Source of the DNA: Sycobia sp. Sy_11
Lineage: Eukaryota > Arthropoda > Insecta > Hymenoptera > Epichrysomallidae
Direction: 5' to 3'
Length of the DNA: 64,000 bases
NCBI GenBank assembly: GCA_018907035.1
Contig: JACCIC010000040.1
Span: 62,001-126,000, forward strand
Shown here: piece by piece, positions 1 to 11,259 of the stretch
Position numbering within the stretch: the stretch's first letter is position 1
Layout: each line of letters starts with the position of its first letter
Notes under the pieces: model-generated
The model's input: the letters and a program-made list of their open reading frames with translations, nothing else
What the model was told of the DNA's origin: nothing
Databases searched by the model: none
Program-made: the position numbers and the translations under genes

Positions 1-477
1 CCCCCATCATTTGTTCCCTTCCATCCCCACTACTACAATTATGTATTGTCTACACTAAGTTTAGTTTTTAAAAAGGGGCCATAGCAGAATTTTTCAAAGC
101 ACCGCGAAATCAACACTCAACCAACGGAGAAATAGAATTGTAATTAATTTTAATTCAAATAAAGTTATTGTCAGTGAATAAATGAGAATATTCATTCAAA
201 TACCAGAAAGAAACAGCTAATAAGCTGTGCAATGATACACGCCGCACAGCAGAAGTAGGCAGATTCACGTTGCCTCAACAGTAAATTCATTTGTTCGTCC
301 ACCCGAGAGGCATAATGTTTAGTACAAATGCCGACTACTGCACGGTCCACGTCAATTTTTTAAATATTTCGAAAAAATTTTTCCATAGATATATAATAAA
401 AATTTATATTCATTGAAACACTTTTGAATTAAATGTAACTATATGAAAAGACGCTGTGCCGGACTGAGTCATATTCG
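1..477. other. Gene-free left flank
   Basis: This stretch lies outside the left LTR of the Gypsy element. It has no open frame of note, no recognisable repeat end and no RNA gene. I see nothing further in it. Confidence 0.6.
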
Positions 478-864
478 TGTGGGATTGGTGGTATGGGTTG
501 GTATTTGTGATAGTCAAGTAACTCTGGTATACGGATAAAGTACTTTATTAGATCGCTAATATTTTCATATACAATACGTGAAGCGTGCATGTGCACAATC
601 CAGAGGCCCCAAAACAACTGCTTCGCACCACCCGCGCTACTTCCGCGTCTATCCCGATTTCTCCCCTCTCTTGCACGCTTTTCCCCTGTCCTAACGATTT
701 CCACAGGAGACCATTAGGCGCACGTATAAACCCACAGTGACCTGTTCGAACCTGCCGACTACGTCCATGCACTATATCGTTATTCATACGTTGCACACTT
801 ATACGCATCCGCGCTCTCTATCCCTCTCTCCTCTCTCTATATTTCTATCCTATACAACCCCACA
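478..864 (-). repeat. 3' LTR of the Gypsy element
   Basis: The repeat is bounded by TGTGGG and CCCACA, a perfect 6-bp terminal inverted repeat. It aligns over its whole length with 3856-4250, with roughly 18 substitutions and an 8-bp length difference in a CT-rich tract. Because the element is on the - strand, this left copy is the 3' LTR. The element sequence just inside it is not obviously purine-rich, so I do not mark a polypurine tract. Confidence 0.9.
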
Positions 865-1106
865 CTCGGCCGTTCCTGACTGATCGTCTGCCCCCAGGCG
901 ATAACTCGTGCCTCAAGTACAAAATCTGCGTCACCGCTTAATCTAGAATAACAAACTACAGAACAAAGAAATGATATAAAAATCCAATAATACAACAACA
1001 AAAATCACACACATACTTATACTTGTTTAAAATGAATCAAATTATTGTCTTTACATTCTTGTATTAACGCGCTGACATCTCGCCACTGTAACACTTTCAC
1101 ATATTA

Positions 1107-2156
1107 CTAGTCTAAAAACTCCACTCTTCTTTGAAGTAATTGGCATTTCCTCCAATTAAAATTCAGTCCGTATTTTTCTGCCGTATGTAGCACTAACTTC
1201 AATCGGTCTATGGCTTGAAATTCGTCTTCCGCTATAACGAAAATCTCGTCAAGATATAACACGACAATCCTCTTTCTTATCAAGTCTTCAAAAATATTAG
1301 CGATATATTCCTGAAAAATGACTGAAGAATTGCAAAATCCAAACGGCGCTTTCTGTGGTATATATTGTCCCCACGGTGTGACAAAAGTCAGATATTTTTG
1401 ACTGCTCTCGTCAACGTCCACATGGAAAAATCCGTCGACTAAGTCCAAGGTCGAATGAACCTTTGATTTCCCCGTCGCATCAACAGCATCTTCAATAATT
1501 GGCAGAGGATAATGTTCTTTTTCTACGACGTCATTAAGCCACTTGTAATTAATACAGACTCGCATTCTGCCATCCTTTTTCCTTGTGACGACGATTGGAC
1601 TAGCGTACTCTGATGCACCTTTACGAATTACGCCTTTTATTAACCAGTCGTCAATTTGCCTTTTTACCTCAGCTTCTTCTCCCAGCGACAGGCGATGCGG
1701 ATGCGAACTAATTGCTTTTTCATTCTTCACAGCGATTTTTAATTTTACTGGCGTTTCCCTTGGTTCCGATGGTACATAATTTTCAATTATCTTCCTTACT
1801 GTCTCACGAAACCCTTGAGGTACCTCTTTAATAAGGGTTCCGATCGAATCTTCAGTCTCTTCTTGTATGAACTGTACATACTCATGACCAATAATCGGCT
1901 TGATACGCGGCCCCTCACGTCGTAACTCAATTTTTGCGACGTCGAGTAGCGGGTCACCCAGCAACACTTGCGACGGCACACTTGCCTCAGGCACGACTAA
2001 ATAGTCTATGTCGTATACTATACCCACTATACTAGTCGGTATGCAGACTTTGCCCAGCGTGTAGATTAGACCGCCGGCTCCTTGTAGGCACATACTATGT
2101 TTTTTTAGCTCAAAACATTTTTGCACATTTATCTGATTGAAAACGTCTTCGCGCAT
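1107..2156 (-). pseudogene. pol: Truncated Gypsy pol (protease end + reverse transcriptase)
   Basis: The frame begins in the C-terminal half of an aspartic protease (VLLGDPLLD) and runs into a Gypsy reverse transcriptase. Recognisable RT blocks are the basic KKDGRMRVCINYKWLN segment, STLDLVDGFFHV, FGFCNSSVIFQ and the catalytic box YLDEI. That box is normally YLDD, so the second catalytic aspartate is replaced by glutamate. The frame ends at VEFLD followed by a stop, exactly where a complete pol would continue to the connection, RNase H and integrase domains. It lies in the -1 frame relative to gag, with a 28-bp overlap. The protease signature DSGA is in the gag frame and its distal half in this frame, so a single-base change in the short A run near 2165 probably splits the enzyme. 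A programmed frameshift at this unusual place is the less likely alternative. The copy cannot make a working polymerase. Confidence 0.88.
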
Positions 2157-3571
2157 GACATTTTATCCGCGCCACTGTCTAATTGGCACTCTATTAATAA
2201 GTTTACCTTCGGTTTCGATTGCTGTATGTTAACTTTGGTACTCGTATGCTTTCCCGGCGCGGGACTGTTTCTTGAAACATGCCCGGGCTGATCGCAGCTG
2301 TAGCATACGATACCTCCCTTATTCTTCGTCCTTGAATCCTCACTATTTTCATTATTTCCAACAGAACAATCCGCTCGGAAGTGCCCTGGTTGCCTGCAGT
2401 TGTAGCATGTTCTCACGGTTTTCATTACTTTTCTACCCTTCGCCGCGTGATATTTACTTTCGTGATCTAGAATCTCCAGCAAATCAATAAAATGATGCTT
2501 CGATACTGCACTGGCGAGAGCTAATCGGGACTGTGTATTATCCGTTACTCCCTCTATAACGTATTGCCGCACATCCTCGGCTTCCATACCTCCTTGAGCA
2601 CCTATACACTCCATTGTCTGCACATACACTAGCACTGACTCGTCTTTCCTTTTCGCCCTGCGGAGTAGTGCGTTGTGTACGTCCGAAATTTTGACGCACT
2701 TAAGATATTCTACTCTCAGTCCTTCACGCAAGCTTTCCCAGTCGCGTAAGCCTCGCTGCATACTAAGCCATGTTTTCGCTGGTCCGTCAAGCGCTTTCTT
2801 CGCCGCCAAAAATTTCTCTTGCGAAGTCCACTTGTAGATCAAAGCTTCGTTGTCCAATTGATCGAACCAATTTTCAATCTTCATTGTCAGGTCATCGGGG
2901 TTGTACTTCGGTAGTATATCCACGGTTAGCGAAAAAGCCACTCGCCCGCTCCTCCTCGAGATGTCGCCGCCACGTTCAGTTTCGTTAATACTCCTGTCTA
3001 CCGTGTCGACTATATTCACCATTCTTCTCTGACATAATGCCTCCTCAGCTCTTGAACGCTGTTCTTCCCCTTCAGTTCTTAAACGCTGAGCTTCCTCTTG
3101 TTTTATTCGCAAGCGTTCAACATCGCGTGCAGTTGCAGCTAACTCCTGTTGCATTCGCTGCTGCTCGGCCTTCCGCCTTTCTGTTTCCGCGGCACGCGCA
3201 GCCTCTGCTGTAACTCGCTGGTTTTCTTGAAGAGCTGCGGCTGCTGCAATTCGCTGATTTTCTTGAAGAGCTGTGAGCGCTTGTTGTTGCTCTTGCTCCC
3301 AATGGACTCGCTGCTGCTGGAATACACCTTGCATCTCAGCCATCTGGCGTCGCATTTTCTCCATCGCCTTTTGCATTTCTTCTACTTTCCGTTCCGCCTC
3401 TTCACGCCGCTGCATTTCTTGTTGTAGTTCCATCTCGTATATTTGGTTTCCGATTTTAACGCGACGTAGCGGCTGCAAACGCGAAGGTTGAATGAAGGCG
3501 CGTTCACTTCGCGAAACTTTATTCGCACTTTCTTCTAACGTATGCGTCCTTTCTCTACACGTACCCTCCAC
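2129..3571 (-). pseudogene. gag: Gypsy gag with protease start
   Basis: This frame encodes the structural Gag protein of the element. The N-terminal third is strongly charged and rich in Gln, Glu and Arg, with a long coiled coil (about residues 46-185). The middle part resembles a retrotransposon capsid (WFDQLDNEALIYKWTSQEKF and following). Two zinc knuckles follow, CYNCRQPGHFRADC and CYSCDQPGHVSRNS; in the second the final Cys has become Ser. The frame ends just after LDSGAD, the start of the protease active site. The open frame has no ATG at its left edge. The first in-frame ATG is at 3436, so either the N-terminus is short or the original start codon is lost. The neighbouring pol frame overlaps its end. 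Confidence 0.85.
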
Positions 3572-3644
3572 TCTGATATGAAAACCAAATCAACTTATTG
3601 TTTATAATTTTGAACGCACATAAATGTAACTCAGTTACAAGCAC

Positions 3645-3775
3645 AAAGCTAAATCAACGCACTAAGCCGCACAAAACTAAATTAACGCACTAAACCGCAC
3701 AAAGCTGCACAAAGCTAAATCAGCGCACAAAGCCGCACAAGGCAAAATCAGCGCACAAAGCAAACGTTTAAAAAT
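3645..3775. repeat. Minisatellite in the Gypsy 5' leader
   Basis: A degenerate unit of about 30 bp containing GCACAAAGC and AAATCA(A/G)CGCAC is repeated about four times between the 5' LTR and gag. Copies differ by several bases. It belongs to the untranslated leader of the element. Confidence 0.7.
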
Positions 3776-3840
3776 TTAACTATCTATTTCACCGATTCCA
3801 ATTCCTATAAACCGTCATTCAATTACCTATATCACTGTAT

Positions 3841-3853
3841 GGACGAGCCCCCA
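3841..3853 (-). promoter_or_regulatory. Primer-binding site, tRNA-Pro type
   Basis: On the element strand, two bases after the 5' LTR, the sequence reads TGGGGGCTCGTCC. This equals the first 13 bases of the tRNA-Pro-complementary primer site known from murine leukaemia virus. Position and length are right for a minus-strand priming site. The match stops after 13 bases; the normal 18-base site is partly decayed or shorter here. Confidence 0.75.
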
Positions 3854-3855
3854 TA

Positions 3856-4250
3856 TGTGGGATTGGTGGTATGGATTAGTATTTGTGATAGTCAAGTAAC
3901 TCTGGTATAAGGATAAAGTACTTTATTAGATCGCTAATATTTTCATATAAAATACGTGAAGCGTGCATGTGCACAATGCAGAGGCCCCAAAACAACTACT
4001 TCGCACCACCCGCGCTACTTCCGCGTCTACCCCGATCTCTCCCCTCTCTTGCACGCTTTTCCCCTGTCCTAACGATTTCCGCAGGAGACCATTAGGCGCA
4101 CGTATAAACCCAGAGTGACCTGTTCGAAGCTGCCGACTTCGTCCATGCACTATACGGTTATTCATACGTTGCACACTTATACGCATCCGCGCTCTCTCTC
4201 TCTCTCTCGCTCTCTCCTCTCTCTATATCTCTACCCTATACAACCCCACA
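3856..4250 (-). repeat. 5' LTR of the Gypsy element
   Basis: This is the promoter-side LTR for the - strand element. It carries the same TGTGGG/CCCACA ends as 478-864 and a longer CT tract near 4191-4222. The internal TATAAA on the + strand near 4103 is also in the other copy, but orientation makes it an unlikely promoter for gag. Confidence 0.9.
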
Positions 4251-6417
4251 TTAGTAATTATAATGAATTTATCAAATTATCTTTAGTTTGTTTTTGTTTC
4301 AAATATATATATTATGAGAAAATATGTTTGCATATTTACTTTTTGTAATTTGAAGAATACAGAAACAAATACCTATGAGAGGCTTCGATATATAGATTTG
4401 CATTCAGTTGGATTTAGTTGTCCCAGTATTTCTATCAATGTAAGTACGTACATTTCAAAATTCGCGAATTGTATATTTGATATAATAGAAGTCATTGAAT
4501 GATATAAATAACATTTTAAAATAATTTTTTTAAACTAAATTATTCAATCTGAAACGTGAGTTACTCGAGTAAAATGAAAAAAAAGTATTATAGTTAAAGT
4601 TAAATTGTAATGATTATGTAATAATAAATAATAAGAGTAAAAAAATCTTTTAATATATAGCCAGGCATACTTCGATTTATTAAAGGATGTAAATATTATA
4701 ACAGTATAAGACGCACGTCACCTATTATAAAATCGCTTATAGCTTTATACATATTTGTAGGCGTACAATAGCTCGATGTAATACAATAAGTATAAGTGTG
4801 GTTAGCGGTTAATTAACAGATAAGTAAATTAAATTCGAGATAGGCTGAAAATATAAAATACTAGCATCCGTCGTCTCGGCTTCGCCCGAGATAATAAGAT
4901 AATCGATTTATTACATAATTCAATAATACCTATGTAAAAAGTGCTCTATTTATAAATCTATATTCCTATAGATAATTTATCGATCGTCGCTTCCGTATGA
5001 AAAGATACTACCTGAGCGTCTGCACAACAACAATAACATTTCAAATGAGGTCTACAAACCGACAATAAAATTTCAAATTAAAGAAAAACATCAAAATGAA
5101 AAATAAATGTTGTAACAGTTTATGCAAGTCTTTATAGATATATTAAATATCATGATATGCTAGATATGAAAATTAATTTATAGAAATGAGGAAAGGCGAA
5201 ATGACTGCTGCGAAAACTAAGTAAAAGAATTCTGTCAAAATTTTCAGATTTTCAACTGAGAAGTGTGTTAGAGAATGTTCGAGAAGAGTCCTACTAAATA
5301 TTTTTGCTTATACCGCCCCTATACGAATATTTTGTAAATTTCGTTGTAAAACTTATTTAATACACTTCATTTATAAATTTAAGGCAAAATAATTATCCCT
5401 AAAAAAATATAATGAATCAAATAATAGAAATTACAAATGGATCAAATCTTATATTAATAGCTACTCCATGGATTAAAATTTACTCAAATTTGTAATCTTT
5501 ACTAGCTGATTTTCAATAATTTATTTATAGTTGATTTACTTAAAAAATTTTATTTTTTCTTTAAATTTTTATCTTCTCTAATAATTGCATATTGTAAAAA
5601 TTTTCATCCATGTAAACAATTATTTTCATTAGAAATTTTACATAACCCATTTTACTCAATGACCAATTCCATCCCGGGTTCTCCTATATTATAGGAACTA
5701 TAGCATCTGTGACAACATTATTAGTTGATGTTTGTAATTGCAATATTTTTAATAAGGGAAAGACCATTTTAATAAGTACATTTCATTGTCTTTAAGTTTC
5801 TATTTGATAAAATTCAATTACAAAAAATGACAGTATTATTGTAAGTAAGAATATGAAATAGTAGTATGGAAAGAATATATCATTTTCACTTGAAATAAGA
5901 AATATTTATAAAATTGTGTTCTCGTAAGTGTAAGTTATTCTCTGACAAAGTCAGCTGCGAGCATAAACAATTTTTGTAATTTTTTATTATCTTCATATGA
6001 AAACCATAAAGAACTTTGTATATGATAATATATAAACCATGGTACAATGAAAGAAATTGTAATTTGTAAAAGTGTTTTAAAAAAAATTTTTTATATTCCA
6101 TATGTTTTTAATTTTCAACTCTGAAATGAACAGAAATGAATAAAATATAAAATTAGAAAGTGTTTGTACTCCGCTTTACACTATATGAGCTTCACTCGGG
6201 GAGATAGATCGATGAGATATAGACTAGACTTGAGCTGATTCGAAGCTGGAAACGCTCATTGTTCATATTGTTTTTCTCGATAATTATTAGTTTTTGATTA
6301 AAAATAAATAGGATATAAAAATCTATTTTAATAAGGTTTACAAAATTTGTTTGACAAAGTTTTTTCGAATCTCAAAATTGTTCCATACATAATAGTCTCT
6401 ATAATTTTTTTAAAATA
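4251..6417. other. Gene-free AT-rich DNA
   Basis: There is no frame longer than about 75 codons with coding character, no tRNA and no clear repeat end. Short Lys/Asn/Ile/Phe-rich frames are what AT-rich random DNA gives. I see nothing else in it. Confidence 0.6.
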
Positions 6418-6932
6418 CTTTAATTGTACTTTTGTTGACTGCTTATCTACAAATTAATAAATATTTTTTTCATTGGTCTTACAGTCCAATCAAATCAATC
6501 GAAAACCATACGTAACAATATCAATACATATCTACATTAACATTAATACATCAATACACAAAAATAATAAAAATAAAAATAAAAATAAAAATAAACGGGT
6601 CCTCATCAGTCCCTGATGAGGAGCCATAACGAGCTCGAAACGTTGGACTGGATCTTCAAATAGGTAAGGGTGTTGGGGACAGTCAGATTTCACTTCACTA
6701 ACAAAAAAATTTTTTCAACTAATATTTTATTTTCAGATTAGTCTACGGGGGTGACTGTATACAAGGACAGTCTGACTGTCATTATAATTTTTAATTTAAT
6801 TTTTATTTTTATTATATTTGTGTATTGATGTATTAATGTTAATGTAGAAATGTATTGATATTGTTACGTATTGTTTTCGATTGATTTGATTGGACTGTAA
6901 GACCAATGAAAAAATATTTATTAATTTATAAT
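6418..6932 (+). mobile_element. Penelope-like element terminal repeat, head-to-head pair (copy A)
   Basis: Two copies of the same roughly 130-bp tail face away from each other. The left arm (6418-6595) is the reverse complement of the right arm (about 6780-6930), each holding CATTGGTCTTACAGTCCAAT and an (AAAAT)n run. Between them is a hammerhead-like core and a unique part with CTACGGGGGTGACTGTA. The tail recurs at 30.9, 36.9, 55.8 and 62.0 kb. The 36.9-kb copy is attached to GIY-YIG and reverse transcriptase coding, which assigns the family to Penelope-like elements. PLEs are known for terminal repeats in direct or inverted arrangement. This copy has no coding sequence. Confidence 0.75.
6601..6650 (+). 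ncRNA. Hammerhead-ribozyme-like core
   Basis: CTGATGAG (6613-6620) is followed 16 bases later by GAAAC (6637-6641). GAGC and GCTC between them can pair as stem II, leaving a loop with CATAACGA. These are the invariant blocks of a hammerhead ribozyme, and PLE terminal repeats are known to carry such motifs. A potential cleavage triplet GTC lies just upstream (6599-6601). The core CTGATGAG can also pair perfectly with CTCATCAG at 6602-6609, which would compete with folding, so activity of this copy is doubtful. Confidence 0.5.
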
Positions 6933-6945
6933 TTTTTATCAATTT

Positions 6946-7720
6946 ATCAAATTATTTTTTAACATTTACTTTTGCAATTAAATTTTTTATTTCGTCTCGT
7001 TAATTTTTTCTATTATATTTGTAATCAACGTCTGGAATTACAACTTATGATTTTTTTTATGATTTTCATCCGACATTTTTTTTTCTATAATATGGCATTT
7101 TTTATATTAAGATGAGCAATTATGATAGAGTGAAAAAAGAAGAGAATACATATGGCCAATACCTATATAGATATACGTATCTTCATTACGTTAACAGCTG
7201 ATATGTATATAATAATAACAATACTCATTTCGATCCTTCACGCTCGCTCTCACCATACCGTAATTTCCGAATTGTACATTTCGTATATATACATATATAT
7301 GCATTGATTGCATCAGAGCTCCTAATACTTAATCTGCTACTGTACAGTACTGAATACCTTCTGCTACGCCACCTTTTCAAAAAAGAAGGCGTAGCAGCAG
7401 CTCAATATCATATATAGACAGGTGAAATAAAGTTCGTTAAATTCGTTATTATATTCTACATCCGGGCTGATCCAAATTTCATAGCCATAATAAGTAGAAA
7501 ATGTATAATATTAGTTTGTTATTTGGTGATGAATCACAGTAGAGATTTCTCTAGTACCTATAACATTGAAGTGAAAATTTTCTTATTTTTTTTTAACTAA
7601 CTTAGAAAAATATTATGAATATAATATAATATAATGACGGTCATCCCAGTTGTATAATTTTTCAAGGATTAAGATAAAATATGTTTCAGCTACATAAAAC
7701 GTGAAATAAGGACGTAAAAC
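6946..7720. other. Gene-free stretch with one strong hairpin
   Basis: There are no coding frames. At 7361-7397 CTGCTACGCC and GGCGTAGCAG form a perfect 10-bp stem around a 17-base interval in which TTTTC/GAA(A) can pair further. It could be a MITE remnant or a structured RNA; nothing else supports either. The remainder shows nothing. Confidence 0.45.
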
Positions 7721-7721
7721 G

Positions 7722-7830
7722 AAATCTACGATTTAGACTTTTTTACTTCCGTTTTAATAGGTCATTGTAGCGCTGTGGTCGTGGTCCCTATATGAGGTTT
7801 ACTTTAGCCGTACTAAATATACAGATCATA
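7722..7830 (-). repeat. Left arm of a 109-bp inverted repeat
   Basis: Read on the - strand this arm matches 9963-10070 at roughly 85-90%, including GGGACCACGAC, GCGCTACAATGA and TATTAAAACGGAAGT. The two arms are 2.1 kb apart and point toward each other. They could be the ends of a decayed DNA transposon or two copies of one dispersed repeat; no target duplication was found. Confidence 0.6.
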
Positions 7831-9962
7831 ACATAACAGCATTATTATTTATTACACCCATTATCTTAGATTTATGTTTTGTTTTTTATATTTATAATTG
7901 AAAGCTGCATTATTTTGGAAACATTAAAATGTTATGACATAGTTTGAGATTCGGTTCCTCTATATAGTATCTATGCTGAACTAGTGATATCATCGCAAGT
8001 TATTTTAATCCATAAAATGATTACTTTAATATTATTAAATACAGAATCTGCGTCTGTATTTTCAAATTGATTTATTATTCTTTTTATACGCATTTTTAGC
8101 CTGCGATCTGGTATCATGTGTTTAATATCATACAGCATCATTATCTGTACAGGAGAATTATCGTAATATTAAAATATTTTTGATTTTGCATACTCTTCTA
8201 TACCTTCAAAATCTATTAGATACATTTCTTTACTGTATTCAATGATTTGCTATATTGGACTAATTTTTCTATAACTTGTTGTAAACTTTGGTCTGCTTCT
8301 TGTATTATTTTGGATTTTTTAGTATCTTTTTATACATTTTTAGTATTTATTTTTCTCAGGCTTATTTCACTGCCGATATCAATGAATATAGAATTAGCAG
8401 AGGGTCGTTTAAAACTTGTTATAAGCAGAGGCATATGTAATAGTGTATTTGTTGGTTCATTGAGATGTTTGTTTTGTGAAATTGATATACTTGCGATTTT
8501 TTTCCTTTCATATTGGAGCTGTTTAATGCATGTTCTATAATCTTTGCATTTGTTTGTGTTCATGAAACTATTTGTGAATTACCTGTTTTTGAGCTTTTAC
8601 AAAATTTTGTAACGTGCTCTTCTTCTTATGCAATTTAGATCGTATCAATTAAATTCTTTACTCGCACTAGATAATCCCGCAACGTACACTATCAATTATA
8701 TCAATAAGGATATCTTTTTCTCTTTTCGGATAAGTTGCTTAAAGAGTTACTTGAGCGTATGTTTACTTGGATGGCGTTACTTTGTATCCCTTGGAGAATT
8801 TTAGGCACGATCCCTACGTTTATACCGGATTCGGATGAGATTTCACGACGTTTTCTCTGTATACGTAAATCTAGGTAGAATCCAAACAAAAACCGGCCAG
8901 GAAATCTTGAATATCTTTGGAGCTTTTATTTCATTTAATATCCCGGTTGGAGTCCTGAATGCTCTTCTAGTAAAATCACTGAATAGGATAATTTAAGGGA
9001 ATTCATTCATGATTCTCGACAGGAAACATGTACAGTTTACTACTATCTGTTTACTTATTGTTATATATATCGTATATATATATCAAACTTTCAACATTTC
9101 TTTTCGTACTAAAAATATATAAAATATAAAATCGTATTCTTCAATAAATATAAGGATAGTTTTTAAAGTATTCTTATCTTCCCTATATGAATTTTTATTG
9201 ATCAAAAAAATATAAAATTATTAAATTATTTTAAATTTAATTTATTAAAATATTTAAGCCTTGTGGGCATATATATAGTACAAACTATTTGAGAAACAAA
9301 TGGATATCGTAGCTATATATTCTTAGAATCCATTAAAGTGTTTATTGATGCTTGCCTGTTATAAACTATGCGTCCAAATAATTTTATTACCATGCGTCGA
9401 AGCTATTTAGAGGTGTCTGCCTGCAAACATATATACAATGCGATCACTCGAGCCCTTTATAAGCATCCGCAACCTCTATTGGTTGTCAATTGTCTACGAA
9501 CTCAAGATCGTCATTTTTTCAGGTGAAGAAATTATGTATCTGAGATTTTATGTTTTTCACACGTGACCAATATTTGAGGATGGTTGCTATTATTGCCAAT
9601 GAATTTTACTAGAAATAAATTGAAAAAACATTATGTTACTAGTATCAGAAGAAGGTGGAATAAAAAACTTAAGAAAAAAATAAAAACATAATAGTTATTA
9701 TTTTAGTCATTTATAGATTCATTTTTAAAGTATCTAAAAGTGCGTGTACTGTTGCGCATGTGCGGTGGCTATGATTATATGTTAACACAATGTCGCACGA
9801 GAGAAATGCTTCGGTGGATACGCTTTTGTTCTACATCAGTTATCGATCAATGTGCGTAGAGTATTGATTGTACGCATCATAACCTATCTCGGTAATGCAT
9901 TTGTTACATTACGGCTTAGAGATTTATAGTTAAAATTGTGCTGTTTGGCACAAGTAAATTAT
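7831..9962. other. AT-rich interval between the inverted-repeat arms
   Basis: The - strand frames at 8330-8563 (77 codons) and 8701-8889 (62 codons) are the only ones with mixed amino-acid composition. The first is followed by a frame reading IIQEADQSLQQVIEKLVQ after a stop. They may be decayed coding of a transposon whose ends are the arms at 7722 and 10070, but I recognise no domain. The rest shows nothing. Confidence 0.35.
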
Positions 9963-10070
9963 TTATGATCAGTATATTTAGTATGGCTTAAGTAAAGCTC
10001 ATAGGGACCACGACAGCAGCGCTACAATGAACTATTAAAACGGAAGTGAGAAAGCCTAAATTGTAGATTT
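9963..10070 (+). repeat. Right arm of the 109-bp inverted repeat
   Basis: This is the partner of 7722-7830 in opposite orientation. It sits directly in front of the reading frame that starts near 10073, so it may instead be the conserved 5' flank of that gene family. Confidence 0.6.
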
Positions 10071-10072
10071 TT

Positions 10073-10500
10073 GTGTTCAAAAATGGAAAAAAGTTTATGC
10101 AATGCAAATTTTATATTTGTGAATTTACTGGATGGAAAAACAAGGATGAAATATCAGAAATACATATTATACCCAGTACATGGTTATCTTATGAAGAAAA
10201 CCGATGGACCTGCTTAACTCCATATCCTGAGCCACTATACACAGAAATATTAAAATTTCTTCAATGACAAGTGAAGATGTATGCATTTTCATTACCAAGT
10301 TGGCCAACATGACCAGTAGTTATAAAAGGTGGCGCAAGCAAGTAAAAACTTCTAATATAATAACTTATGTATTATTTATAACAGTTTATTGGTAAATAGA
10401 TACATATAAACAAGCAGAGAGTTGGGTACAGAGACTGCGGTCTGAGGCATCCGCTTTTACAACGGACCTTTTTACATCGTCTGATGAAAATCCTTGTGAA
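10073..10500 (+). pseudogene. Relic of a DUF4806-family-like gene
   Basis: The frame at 10073-10267 ends in a segment of the type EIHIIPSTWLSYEEN, resembling the start of insect proteins that carry a C-terminal DUF4806 domain (a short strand block, then V-P-x-x-W-L and a Trp/Pro-rich stretch). After the stop at 10265 the same frame continues with FSLPSWPT, another stop, and PVVIKG. A second block at 10398-10490 (TYKQAESWVQRLRSEASAF, then TTDLFTSSDEN) has the tYxxA...l..a...sdl spacing of the same family. In-frame stops and the absence of the C-terminal domain nearby indicate a decayed copy. The family assignment is from memory of the pattern and is uncertain. Confidence 0.35.
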
Positions 10501-10791
10501 AAAAAAAAATTAAAAAAACAGAAAGCAATTTTTAAATTAATAAGAATAAATTTGGTAAAAGTAAATTAAAGTTTTTTTTTTAATAGATAAAAAGAAACAA
10601 AATAAGTGGATTTAATAGTAAGAAACGACATCATCAAGGCAAAAAATACAGTCGGCTACAAGGGAACATAATAAGAAAGATTATGTGAATGAAATTGTGC
10701 ATAACGTAAGCGTCAATAATTCTAAATGTCTAGAAGAAACTATTGAAAATTTTGAAGATATGAATGACGATAAGTCAATAGGTGAGAAAAA

Positions 10792-11210
10792 ATTTTAATT
10801 ATTGAGGTTATATACATATTTTTTCAATGTTCTTCAAAGTATTTTTAACGAAGGGAAAATCACTGAGCCGGGATCCCAAGAGCCCGAAAGAGCTGCAAAG
10901 AGTTTTCTCGGGAGCCCTAAAGAGCCGCAAAGAGTTCTCAAGAGCGCTCAAGAGCCTTTTTGTAGTGCTTGTGCGTATGCGCAAGTGATAGTTGGTGCGT
11001 AGTAGAAAAAGATAGTTTAGTTTTATATAGCCTTCTCTTTCTAGCTCGCTCTGATCTTACGTATTTCTCTGTCTCTCTTGCACTCTCTCATGCAACATGG
11101 AAGAAGAGAAGGAAGGAGCTCGGACGGAGCAGTGTAATAGAATGGACTCGCATACACGTGCTGTAGGCAAGACCCGGCTAATCTCCATTAATCCCTTTCG
11201 GTTTTTCCTT

Positions 11211-11259
<49 letters not shown>

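Larger units (their letters stand above)
478..4250 (-). mobile_element. Gypsy-type LTR retrotransposon, internally deleted
   Basis: Two direct repeats of 387 and 395 bp, about 95% identical, bracket a gag frame and a partial pol frame, all read on the - strand. Both LTRs start TGTGGG and end CCCACA. Gene order (gag, protease, reverse transcriptase), two CCHC knuckles and the RT sequence place it in the Ty3/Gypsy group. RNase H and integrase coding is absent: pol stops at 1107 and only about 240 bp of non-coding DNA separates it from the 3' LTR. The bases next to the outer LTR ends (ATTCG on the left, TTAGT on the right) do not match, so no target duplication is visible. LTR divergence and the pol truncation mark it as an old, non-autonomous copy. 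Confidence 0.92.
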
